This document shows, piece after piece, positions 15,047-23,158 of a stretch of 49,675 nt of DNA. The position numbers and the translations under genes were made by a program. Below the pieces are notes generated by a model that was not told the DNA's origin, did not search any database, and was given only the letters and a program-made list of their open reading frames with translations. Each line of letters begins with the position of its first letter. Positions within the stretch are counted from its first letter, which is position 1. Source of the DNA: CAZNUM01 sp046861615 (GTDB taxonomy: Bacteria > Fidelibacterota > Marinisomatia > Marinisomatales > TCS55); assembly GCA_046861615.1 (NCBI GenBank), contig JBHHUS010000006.1, forward strand, positions 1-49,675. The letters run 5' to 3'.

Positions 15047-17047
15047 ATGGCAGAGTTTAAATTACACAGCGATTTCGAACCCCAGGGTGATCAACCCCAG
15101 GCGATTCGGGAGTTGGTGGCGGGCCTTAAACGGGGAGATCCCCACCAGGTTCTGTTGGGGATCACAGGATCGGGGAAAACGTTTACGATGGCTAATGTCG
15201 TTCAACAGGTTCAGCGACCGACCTTAATTATGTCTCACAATAAAACGCTGGCTGCCCAGCTTTATGGTGAATTCAAACAGCTATTTCCCGAGAATGCGGT
15301 GGAATATTTTATCAGTTATTACGACTATTACCAACCTGAGGCTTATCTACCGGTAACCGATACCTTCATTGAAAAAGACATGTCAGTCAATGAAGAAATT
15401 GATATTCTCCGGTTAAAAACCACCAGTTCACTGCTAGAACGACGAGATGTGATTGTAGTCAGTTCTGTCTCCTGTATTTACGGTATTGGTTCACCGGAAG
15501 AATATCGCGACAAGGTGATTCATATCCGACGAGGGAAAACCATTAATCGCCGGGAATTTCTGAAACATTTGGTAAATATCCATTATCTACGGAATGATAT
15601 GGTCTTTGAACGCAGTGCTTTCAGGATCCGGGGAGATGTGATTGAAATCTATCTGGCTTACGAAGATGTAGGTCTGCGGATTGAGTTGTTCGGTGACCAG
15701 ATTGAATCCATCGTTCGTTTTCAACCTCTGACTGGTGAAATCCTGAAGGAGATGGATTCGGATTTTATTTACCCGGGAAAACATTTTGTCACCGATCAGA
15801 ATACCGTGAACCAGGTTGTTGGTGAAATTCGGGCGGAATTGATGCACCGTCTCGCTGAATTACGTGGTCAGGATAAACTGGTGGAAGCTCAGCGATTGGA
15901 ACAACGGGTTAATTTTGATCTGGAAATGATGATGGAAGTCGGTTACTGTTCCGGAATTGAAAATTATTCCCGCTATTTTGCCCATCGTAAATCGGGAGAT
16001 CGTCCTTTTACATTAATTGATTTTTTCCCTGATGATTTTCTTACAATTATTGATGAATCCCATGTTACGCTACCCCAAATCCAGGGAATGTATAACGGTG
16101 ACCGGGCGCGGAAAGAAGTGTTAGTAGATTACGGGTTTCGTCTGCCCAGTGCCCTGGACAATCGACCCTTAAAATATGATGAATTTCAGTCTTTGCAGAA
16201 CCAGGTGATTTATGTTTCGGCCACACCAGCTTACAGGGAATTGGAGTTAAGTAACGGAACCGTTGTGGAACAAGTTATACGTCCAACAGGATTAATTGAT
16301 CCCAAGGTGGAAGTACGCCCTCCCCATGGTCAGATTGATGATCTTATTGGTGAAATTCGTCGGCGGGCAGCCCGTCAGGAGCGCACCCTAGTGACTACTC
16401 TGACCAAGCGAATGGCTGAGGATCTGTGCGAGTATCTCCGGGGTGTCAATCTGCGGGTTCGTTATCTTCACAGCGAAATTAACACATTGGAACGGGTCCA
16501 AATTCTCCGGGATTTGAGGATGGGTGAATTTGATGTCCTGGTGGGGATTAACCTGTTACGGGAGGGGTTGGATTTGCCGGAAGTTTCTCTGGTGGCGGTT
16601 CTGGATGCGGATAAACAGGGTTTTCTTCGCTCCCGTAGTTCCCTTATGCAGGTAGCCGGGCGGGCGGCTCGGCATCTGGAAGGGCAGGTGATTCTCTACG
16701 GTAATACGGTTTCAGATGCTATGGAATATCTTTTGAGTGAAACCAAACGACGCCGTGAAATCCAGGAAAAATTCAATCAGGAACATGGGATAACACCGAA
16801 GACGGTGTATAAGTCCATGGATGAAATCATGGGTTCCACTTCCGTAGCTGACTCCATCAACGAGCCCCCGACAGGACTATTAAAAAACCGACGCGGGGAT
16901 GACTTCAGTTCCCTAGATAAACAGCTGGCAGTGGAAATGATGCGTCAGGAAATGCTGGAAGCGGCTGAGAATCTGAATTTCGAACGCGCCGCTCGCTTAC
17001 GGGATGAAATTAACCGCCTGGAAAAAGATCTGGAAAAAGTATTTTAA
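15047..17047 (+). CDS. uvrB: Excinuclease ABC subunit B
   Basis: DNA repair helicase-like ATPase of 666 residues, the usual length. Walker A GITGSGKT is at 38-45, the damage-gripping beta hairpin region contains YYDYYQPEAYLP, and the DESH box and the motif VI segment with QVAGRAAR follow. The C terminus carries the UVR domain (LNFERAARLRDEI) that recruits UvrC. UvrB verifies lesions handed over by UvrA in nucleotide excision repair. No uvrA or uvrC is in the window. The ATG has no Shine-Dalgarno site; the upstream region has nested inverted repeats but no recognisable SOS box. Confidence 0.97.
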   Translation: MAEFKLHSDFEPQGDQPQAIRELVAGLKRGDPHQVLLGITGSGKTFTMANVVQQVQRPTLIMSHNKTLAAQLYGEFKQLFPENAVEYFISYYDYYQPEAYLPVTDTFIEKDMSVNEEIDILRLKTTSSLLERRDVIVVSSVSCIYGIGSPEEYRDKVIHIRRGKTINRREFLKHLVNIHYLRNDMVFERSAFRIRGDVIEIYLAYEDVGLRIELFGDQIESIVRFQPLTGEILKEMDSDFIYPGKHFVTDQNTVNQVVGEIRAELMHRLAELRGQDKLVEAQRLEQRVNFDLEMMMEVGYCSGIENYSRYFAHRKSGDRPFTLIDFFPDDFLTIIDESHVTLPQIQGMYNGDRARKEVLVDYGFRLPSALDNRPLKYDEFQSLQNQVIYVSATPAYRELELSNGTVVEQVIRPTGLIDPKVEVRPPHGQIDDLIGEIRRRAARQERTLVTTLTKRMAEDLCEYLRGVNLRVRYLHSEINTLERVQILRDLRMGEFDVLVGINLLREGLDLPEVSLVAVLDADKQGFLRSRSSLMQVAGRAARHLEGQVILYGNTVSDAMEYLLSETKRRREIQEKFNQEHGITPKTVYKSMDEIMGSTSVADSINEPPTGLLKNRRGDDFSSLDKQLAVEMMRQEMLEAAENLNFERAARLRDEINRLEKDLEKVF

Positions 17048-17087
17048 TCTGCATGTCAGAATGTGACGAGGAAAAAGGAAACTATTA

Positions 17088-18281
17088 ATGATTGAATTAA
17101 ATCGGTTACAGCAAATTTCCGGGATTATTGGCCGGTCAGATGTTATTCAGGAAGTGTTGGAGATGATTTCTCAGGTGGCTCCGGTAGATATTTCCATCCT
17201 GATCACCGGCGAATCAGGTACGGGAAAAGAAATGGTAGCAAAGGCAATCCATCGATTTAGCCGACGAAGTCAGGAAACCTTAGTTACGGTTAACTGCGGT
17301 GCTATTCCTGAGGGAATTATTGAAAGTGAGCTTTTTGGCCATGTAAAAGGGGCTTTTACCGATGCCCGGGATGACCGGAAAGGCTATTTCGAAACGGCTA
17401 ATAAAGGTACAGTTTTCCTGGATGAAATTGGTGAAACACCATTAGAAACCCAGGTTAAGCTCCTGCGTGTACTGGAAAGCGGGGAATTCACGCCGGTGGG
17501 TGGTTCGCAAATGAAAAAAACGGATGTTCGGGTAACAGCCGCTACAAATAAAGATTTAGGTTCGCTGGTAGAAAAAGAGCAGTTTAGACAGGATTTATAT
17601 TACCGCTTGAAAACAGTCACGATTGATGTACCGGCTCTTCGTCATCGAATTGAGGATTTAAGTCTTTTGGTAGAACGGTTTGCCCTGGAATTCACGCGTT
17701 CAAATGATATTCCCTACCGTGGATTTATGCCGGAAGCACTACGGGTGATGAAACAACACAGCTGGCCCGGGAATGTCCGGGAATTGAAAAATTTTGTGGA
17801 AAGTATCCTGGTTCTGGAAAAAGGGGAACGTATCACCGCAGTCATGGTGGAACGACAGTTGGGTACGGCCCCGGTTTTCGAGCGGAATCCCCGTTTACCG
17901 GTGCCCCTGAACCAGACTCCGGAAGTGGCGGAACGGGAATTGATTCTACGTCAGCTTTTTCTATTACGACAGGATGTGGAGTTTTTAAAACAAATCGCTA
18001 CTCAGGGTGTTGTCTCTGATCAACCGAATTACCCCATTCTACCTGGAGGGGGAACCGTTATGAACCCGGGAATGCGAATTGAGGAGGATATGGGCTATTT
18101 CATTCGCAGTGCCGCTATCGGTGATATGTCACTGGATGATCTGGAGCGAGAAGCTATTGAACGGACGTTGAAATTTTTCAACAATAATCGCCGAGCTACT
18201 GCCCGTTCGCTGGGAATGAGCGAACGGACCCTATATCGTAAGATTAATGATTATGGCCTGGAAAAGAAAATTAAGAGCTGA
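17088..18281 (+). CDS. Sigma-54 activator with AAA+ and Fis-type HTH domains, no receiver domain
   Basis: Protein of 397 residues. The AAA+ domain begins almost at the N terminus (GIIGRSDVI, 12-20), with Walker A GESGTGKE (41-48), the sigma-54-contacting GAFTDA loop (88-93), Walker B VFLDEIGE and the arginine-finger region DLYYRL. A poorly conserved linker (about 260-345) leads to a Fis-type helix-turn-helix (about 360-388, ARSLGMSERTLYRKI). It lacks the N-terminal receiver or sensor domain of NtrC-like proteins, so control must come from expression level or a partner protein, as with PspF. lptE follows directly, an arrangement I recall from Bacteroidota genomes. Its targets are not visible here. 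An AAGGA sequence lies about 8 bases before the ATG. Confidence 0.93.
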   Translation: MIELNRLQQISGIIGRSDVIQEVLEMISQVAPVDISILITGESGTGKEMVAKAIHRFSRRSQETLVTVNCGAIPEGIIESELFGHVKGAFTDARDDRKGYFETANKGTVFLDEIGETPLETQVKLLRVLESGEFTPVGGSQMKKTDVRVTAATNKDLGSLVEKEQFRQDLYYRLKTVTIDVPALRHRIEDLSLLVERFALEFTRSNDIPYRGFMPEALRVMKQHSWPGNVRELKNFVESILVLEKGERITAVMVERQLGTAPVFERNPRLPVPLNQTPEVAERELILRQLFLLRQDVEFLKQIATQGVVSDQPNYPILPGGGTVMNPGMRIEEDMGYFIRSAAIGDMSLDDLEREAIERTLKFFNNNRRATARSLGMSERTLYRKINDYGLEKKIKS

Positions 18282-18297
18282 GAAAGCCGGAGAGATC

Positions 18298-18888
18298 ATG
18301 AAAAGCAAATTATTTAATGATTTTAAACATTCCCTTTTAATCTATGCGTTTTTGCCTGTTCTTATCGCCAGTCTGATGAATTGTACCTATTATTCCATGG
18401 CCGGAAGTATTCCTCCGCACATTACCGATATTGCCATACCTCTGGTAGAGAATCAAACTGCTGAATTCGGACTTACCGAGGCGGTTACTGAGAATTTGAT
18501 TAATAAATTCACGGAAGAAAATATTCTCCGTGTAAGTCCTGAAAATGCAGCCACCTCTATTTTAAGAACTACCATTGTCCGGGTTCAGGATTCACCTTAT
18601 ACCTTTACGAAGCAGGAAGCGGTGACAGAGTACCGCTTGACTCTCACTCTGGCGCTGGAATGGTACGATGTGAAAAATGATAAAGTTCTAATTAAAAAAC
18701 AGTTTTCCGGTTGGGGTGCTTATGGCCCCAGTGGTGACATCAGTAACGATGGGATTGACAATGATGCCGATGGTTTAATCGATGGTGAAGACGATGATGA
18801 GTTCGGTGATCCACGAGAATTTGCCACTCGGGTGGCGGTGAACAAGATTGCAGAAGATGTATTGAACGAAATCATGACCTCGTGGTAG
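18298..18888 (+). CDS. lptE: LptE-like LPS-assembly lipoprotein with an Asp-rich insertion
   Basis: Protein of 196 residues from the ATG at 18298, which is preceded by GGAGA; an upstream in-frame ATG at 18247 lies inside the previous gene. The N terminus is a signal sequence ending at Cys29 (SLMNC, a weak lipobox), followed by YYSMAGSIPPHITDIAIPLVENQT, the typical LptE-family opening, and by a mixed alpha/beta body (SILRTTIVRV, EYRLTLTLALEWYD). LptE plugs the LptD barrel that delivers LPS to the cell surface. Residues 147-172 form an unusual Asp/Gly-rich loop (DNDADGLIDGEDDDE) resembling calcium-binding thrombospondin type 3 repeats. It follows the sigma-54 activator by 16 bases, so the two are probably co-transcribed. 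Confidence 0.82.
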   Translation: MKSKLFNDFKHSLLIYAFLPVLIASLMNCTYYSMAGSIPPHITDIAIPLVENQTAEFGLTEAVTENLINKFTEENILRVSPENAATSILRTTIVRVQDSPYTFTKQEAVTEYRLTLTLALEWYDVKNDKVLIKKQFSGWGAYGPSGDISNDGIDNDADGLIDGEDDDEFGDPREFATRVAVNKIAEDVLNEIMTSW

Positions 18889-18928
18889 CTTTGTATATAA
18901 CTAATTTAATTATTCAAGGTTGTTTTCA

Positions 18929-20221
18929 ATGAATGCGGTTACAATACGAGATTTAAAGAATTATGTCGGGCAGGAAGTCACCATTAACGGTTGGGTGTAC
19001 CAACTCCGCGCTAGTGGTAAAATCTGGTTTTTAATCCTTCGGGATGGAACTGGACTGGTGCAATGTGTAGTAGTAAAACAGGAGGTGGAGGAATCGGTTT
19101 TTGAACTTGAAGCTGAATTAACCCAGGAATCCTCTGTCACCGTTACAGGAAACGTTCGTGTTGAACCACGATCAGTTGGGGGCTATGAATTAGGTTTAAC
19201 TAATATTATTGTACATCAGATCGCCCAGGACTACCCGATTTCACCGAAAGAACACGGGACCGACTTTCTGATGAATCATCGACATTTATGGCTACGTTCA
19301 CGGAAACAAAACGCCATTTTACAGCTTCGACACCAAATTGTGAAGGCATCCAGGGACTTTTTTGACAACAACGGATTTACATTGGTTGATTCACCAATCC
19401 TCACGGGTAATGCCGTTGAGGGCACTACTACCTTGTTTGAATTGGGTTATTTTGACCGTTCAGCATATCTTACTCAAAGCGGACAACTTTATGGAGAAGC
19501 AAGCGCCATGGCTTTTGGAAAAATATACGTTTTCGGTCCCACTTTCCGGGCGGAAAAGTCCAAGACACGGCGCCACCTGACTGAATTTTGGATGATAGAA
19601 CCGGAAATGGCTTATTGTGACTTGTATGAGAATATGGTCTGGGCGGAGAAATATGTTTCCTACCTAGTGCAGTGGTGTCTGGAAAATGGTCGTGATGAAT
19701 TGGGTATTCTGGAACGGGACCTGGAATCTTTGAAAAGAGTTCAACCGCCGTTTCCCCGTATTACTTACGATGAAGCTGCTAAAATATTGACGGATAAGGG
19801 AGCCGATTTTAAATACGGTTCTGATTTTGGTGGTACGGATGAAACCGTAATTTCTGAACAGTTTGACCGCCCGGTTATGATTCATCACTGGCCGGCAGAC
19901 ATTAAAGCTTTTTATATGAAACGGGCACCGGAAAATGATGAACTAGCCCTGGGAGTGGATATGCTGGCACCGGAAGGCTATGGTGAAATCATTGGTGGTG
20001 GTCAACGAGAAGACGATTATAATACACTGGTACGACGGATTCAACGAAACGATTTACCATTGGAACCATTCAAGTGGTATCTGGACCTACGTCGGTACGG
20101 TTCAGTGCCCCATTCTGGATTTGGCCTGGGTCTAGAACGGACGGTAGCCTGGATTTGTGGTATTCGTCATATCCGTGAAACGATTCCTTTTCCCCGGACG
20201 ATTAATCGTCTGGAACCGTAA
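18929..20221 (+). CDS. asnS: Asparagine--tRNA ligase
   Basis: Class IIb aminoacyl-tRNA synthetase of 430 residues from the ATG at 18929. A TTG three codons upstream also fits the frame but is less likely. The N-terminal OB-fold (about 10-105, VTINGWVYQLRASGKIWFLILRDG) binds the anticodon. The class II catalytic domain has motif 2 (GPTFRAEKSKTRRHLTEFWMIEPEMA) and motif 3 (GFGLGLERTVAWICG). The ending IRETIPFPRTINRLEP and the motif 2 residues match asparaginyl rather than aspartyl enzymes. It charges tRNA-Asn directly, so the cell need not rely on transamidation for Asn. Its stop overlaps the next start by one base (TAATG). Confidence 0.93.
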   Translation: MNAVTIRDLKNYVGQEVTINGWVYQLRASGKIWFLILRDGTGLVQCVVVKQEVEESVFELEAELTQESSVTVTGNVRVEPRSVGGYELGLTNIIVHQIAQDYPISPKEHGTDFLMNHRHLWLRSRKQNAILQLRHQIVKASRDFFDNNGFTLVDSPILTGNAVEGTTTLFELGYFDRSAYLTQSGQLYGEASAMAFGKIYVFGPTFRAEKSKTRRHLTEFWMIEPEMAYCDLYENMVWAEKYVSYLVQWCLENGRDELGILERDLESLKRVQPPFPRITYDEAAKILTDKGADFKYGSDFGGTDETVISEQFDRPVMIHHWPADIKAFYMKRAPENDELALGVDMLAPEGYGEIIGGGQREDDYNTLVRRIQRNDLPLEPFKWYLDLRRYGSVPHSGFGLGLERTVAWICGIRHIRETIPFPRTINRLEP

Positions 20222-20676
20222 TGAAATTCAGCATCCGGATTGCTGTTTTTGGTGGACGAAATATTGAGGATGATGTATATAAGGATGTCACTGAAATTGG
20301 CCGTTTGATAGCTGCTGAAAATTGGTTGGTATATTGCGGCGGCGGTAAGGGTGTAATGGAGGCAATCGCTAAAGGAGTGCAAATGGGCGGAGGAACTTGT
20401 GTTGGAATCCTGAAAGGTACAAGTCTGGAAGAAAGCAACGGTTTTTTAACTGTTCCCGTTGCTACAGGAATGGGAATCAGCAGAAATGCACTCTTAGCTT
20501 ACAATTGCGATGCCGCCCTTGCGATCAGCGGACAATATGGTACACTTTCGGAAATTGCTTATGCCTTCCAGCTGAATAAACCGGTGATCGGTTATAAAAC
20601 CTGGGATTTGGAAGGAATTCACAAAGTAAAATCACCAACTGAAGTTATTGAAAAGGTTAGGGGATTATTAGAATGA
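20221..20676 (+). CDS. TIGR00725/LOG-like Rossmann-fold protein
   Basis: Protein of 151 residues with the SLOG-superfamily fold. It has an early IAVFGG strand-turn, then the nucleotide-binding stretch CGGGKGVMEAIAKGVQMGGGTCVGIL (about 39-64), and AISGQYGTLSEIAYAFQLNKPVIGY near 98-122. This matches the TIGR00725 family, related to LOG (lysine decarboxylase-like) and DprA proteins. LOG enzymes cleave nucleotide 5'-monophosphates, but the catalytic PGGxGTxxE motif here reads SGQYGTLSE, so I do not claim that activity. It overlaps asnS by one base and acyP by four (ATGA), so the three are likely translated together. Confidence 0.82.
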   Translation: MKFSIRIAVFGGRNIEDDVYKDVTEIGRLIAAENWLVYCGGGKGVMEAIAKGVQMGGGTCVGILKGTSLEESNGFLTVPVATGMGISRNALLAYNCDAALAISGQYGTLSEIAYAFQLNKPVIGYKTWDLEGIHKVKSPTEVIEKVRGLLE

Positions 20677-20972
20677 ATATTAATCTCCCCAAACAAGAAA
20701 ATTCCGGCCTGCGATTAGTGATTACCGGAAGGGTCCAAATGGTCGGATTTCGGTGGTTTACAGTTCAATGGGCCCAGGATTTGGATTTGGCAGGCTATGT
20801 AAAAAACCAACCCGATGGCTCAGTATTAATGGAAGCAGAGGGACCCAAGAAAAAACTGGAAAATATGATCGAGGAATTAAAGCGCGGTCCCCGCGGTTCC
20901 TCCGTGGATAGGGTTGAAGCAGAATGGCTGCCATTTGAGCATCGTTTCCGTGATTTTAATATTCGCTACTGA
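20673..20972 (+). CDS. acyP: Acylphosphatase
   Basis: Small enzyme of 99 residues that hydrolyses acyl phosphates such as carbamoyl phosphate and 1,3-bisphosphoglycerate. The phosphate cradle reads GRVQMVGFRWF (19-29), with catalytic Arg27, and the catalytic asparagine is Asn45 in YVKNQPDGSV. The loop is usually VQGVGFR; a Met replaces the first Gly. The body continues with the family's VEAEWLP and F-IRY ending. It overlaps the previous gene by the ATGA tetranucleotide, and nadE starts 3 bases after its stop. Confidence 0.93.
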   Translation: MNINLPKQENSGLRLVITGRVQMVGFRWFTVQWAQDLDLAGYVKNQPDGSVLMEAEGPKKKLENMIEELKRGPRGSSVDRVEAEWLPFEHRFRDFNIRY

Positions 20973-20975
20973 CAA

Positions 20976-22598
20976 ATGAAAGTTGCTCTTTGCCAGATTA
21001 ATCCTACCGTCGGTGCGCTAAAAGCGAATCAACAAAAAATCCTGATTTTCTATGATCGGGCCATAAAACAGGGAGCGGAACTGGTTATTTTCCCGGAGTT
21101 AGCTATTACCGGATACCCTCCGCAGGATCTGCTCTACCAAAGCGGATTCGTGCAACAGAATATTAACGGGTTAAAAACGATTGCTGCTCAAACCACTATT
21201 CCCTTAATCATCGGCCATGTCCATCGAGAAGGTAAAAAGCTGTATAATTCTGCCACTGTTTGTTACAGTGGAGCAGTGACTTACTCTTATAATAAAATGC
21301 TATTGCCAACCTATGATGTATTTGACGAAGATCGCTATTTTCAGGCAGGAGGGAATCCGGGATTTGTTGATTTGGAAATCGCTGGTAAAACAACCCGTAT
21401 CGGAATTCAAATTTGTGAAGATCTGTGGGATCAGGATTATAGCCGGGACCTGGCCACACAATTGAAGAAAAAAAATGTCCAGATGATTGTCAATATTTCC
21501 GCTTCACCTTACCATGACGGTCGGTTGGAAGATCGTTTCATTTTGGTTCAGGAAAAAGCACGGAAAACTGGCGTTCCTTTTTTATACTGTAATTTAATTG
21601 GAGCACAGGATGAGCTAATTTTCGATGGTCAATCGCTAGTGGTGAACGGCCGGGGAGAACTCCTGGCTCAGGGTATTGCTTTTAAAGAAGAATTAATCAT
21701 GGTTGATTTAGAGGATGATCAACCGAAACAATTGGTAAAAGCACTTAGAGAAGAAAAACTATACAAAGCGCTCGTTTTGGGAGTCCAGGATTATTTTATG
21801 AAAACCGGTTATTCGGACTGTGTTCTGGGGCTTAGTGGCGGGATTGATTCCAGCCTGGTGGCCTGTATCGCAGTAGATGCTCTGGGTTTTAACCATGTCC
21901 ACGGTGTTTCCATGCCTTCCCGGTATTCTAGTACCCACAGCCGGGATGATGCCCGGAAATTGGCGGAAAATTTAAATATCGAATATCTGATCCATCCAAT
22001 AAAAGAAATTGTAGCCGCCTACGAATCAGCATTAAAACCTCGCTTTAAAGGGTTACAGCGGGATGTAACGGAAGAAAATATTCAGGCTCGGGTTCGGGGG
22101 AATTTATTAATGGCGCTTTCCAATAAATTTAACTGGTTAGTCCTTTCCACCGGGAATAAAACTGAGTTAGCTCTAGGTTATTGTACGCTCTATGGTGATA
22201 TGAGCGGCGGTTTAGCGGTTATCGCTGATCTCTCTAAGACGGATGTTTACACCTTATCCCGCTGGGTGAACCAACAAGCCGGTACAGACAGGATACCATC
22301 GAACTGTTTGACCAAGGTTCCTTCGGCAGAGTTAGCTCCGGGACAAGTAGATCCGTTCGATTATTCCATTGTGAGTCTGCTGGTTTCGGCCCTGTTAGAA
22401 GACGGTATAGCTCCCAAACAGTTGATTCAAAAAGGGGCGGATTTGGAATTAGTTTCGGAGTTATTAAGACGAATTCGGCAAAATGAATATAAACGTCGGC
22501 AGGCGCCGCCAGTATTACGGGTAACGTCAAAAGCTTTTGGTATGGGCCGGCGGATACCAATTGTAAACCAATTTGATGAATTGTTCGAACTGGAATAA
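20976..22598 (+). CDS. nadE: Glutamine-dependent NAD+ synthetase
   Basis: Two-domain enzyme of 540 residues. The N-terminal nitrilase-type glutaminase has the Glu41 (FPELAITGYPP), Lys107 (YNKMLLP) and Cys147 (IQICEDLWD) triad. The C-terminal N-type ATP pyrophosphatase has SGGIDSSL at 287-294. Glutamine-derived ammonia is channelled to convert deamido-NAD to NAD in the last step of NAD synthesis. All key residues are present. It lies 3 bases after acyP. The secreted-protein gene that follows starts 10 bases after its stop. Confidence 0.96.
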   Translation: MKVALCQINPTVGALKANQQKILIFYDRAIKQGAELVIFPELAITGYPPQDLLYQSGFVQQNINGLKTIAAQTTIPLIIGHVHREGKKLYNSATVCYSGAVTYSYNKMLLPTYDVFDEDRYFQAGGNPGFVDLEIAGKTTRIGIQICEDLWDQDYSRDLATQLKKKNVQMIVNISASPYHDGRLEDRFILVQEKARKTGVPFLYCNLIGAQDELIFDGQSLVVNGRGELLAQGIAFKEELIMVDLEDDQPKQLVKALREEKLYKALVLGVQDYFMKTGYSDCVLGLSGGIDSSLVACIAVDALGFNHVHGVSMPSRYSSTHSRDDARKLAENLNIEYLIHPIKEIVAAYESALKPRFKGLQRDVTEENIQARVRGNLLMALSNKFNWLVLSTGNKTELALGYCTLYGDMSGGLAVIADLSKTDVYTLSRWVNQQAGTDRIPSNCLTKVPSAELAPGQVDPFDYSIVSLLVSALLEDGIAPKQLIQKGADLELVSELLRRIRQNEYKRRQAPPVLRVTSKAFGMGRRIPIVNQFDELFELE

Positions 22599-22608
22599 CT
22601 TCACTATT

Positions 22609-23037
22609 ATGAAACATATCATTTTTCTTTTAGTGTTTTTCGGTAACGGAATGTTGGCCCAGACGGCCACACCAATGGAATATTGGACCCATTTAACTAT
22701 GGGGGAAAAGGTAGCTTTTATTAATGGCGCCTATTCGACTGCGGCCAAACTGAAGTACTTCCATAAACAGGAGGTGAGGAAACAATACAAACAGGATCCT
22801 AGCTGGGTTCAACCTTACTATATTGAACGATTTTATGAAGTTGTGGACGAGCACCGATCTGAAAAAGTGGGATACAATATTGAAATAATTGCTAAAGCGA
22901 TGGATGCTTTTTATTCCAATTATGACAATGCTAATATCCCGGTTATGGAAGCGTTAAGGGTAGTTTCCCTGAGCCAGGATGGAAAACAGGAAAAAGCGAA
23001 TCTTTATTTACTACAAGCACAACGTAAATACAAATGA
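22609..23037 (+). CDS. Secreted protein of unknown function
   Basis: Protein of 142 residues from the ATG at 22609. An upstream in-frame ATG at 22573 lies inside nadE and would bury the signal sequence. The first 18 residues (MKHIIFLLVFFGNGMLAQ) form a cleavable signal peptide, so the product is probably periplasmic. The rest is soluble, helical and rich in aromatic and charged residues, with EKVAFINGAYSTAAKL early and AMDAFYSNYDNANIPVMEALRVV late. I do not recognise a named family. The overall plan loosely recalls small periplasmic proteins with an FY..Y.N..IP motif. It is followed by about 120 gene-free bases before ffh. Confidence 0.7.
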   Translation: MKHIIFLLVFFGNGMLAQTATPMEYWTHLTMGEKVAFINGAYSTAAKLKYFHKQEVRKQYKQDPSWVQPYYIERFYEVVDEHRSEKVGYNIEIIAKAMDAFYSNYDNANIPVMEALRVVSLSQDGKQEKANLYLLQAQRKYK

Positions 23038-23158
23038 TGAAGGATCTGATTAAAACATCTGTCTGGTCAAATTATGTTCTAATTACAACCACCCTTTCTT
23101 TATTGTTTCGATAGTGAAATAAATTTAATTTCCTAGGCTCTAATGCAGCCGAAATTAT

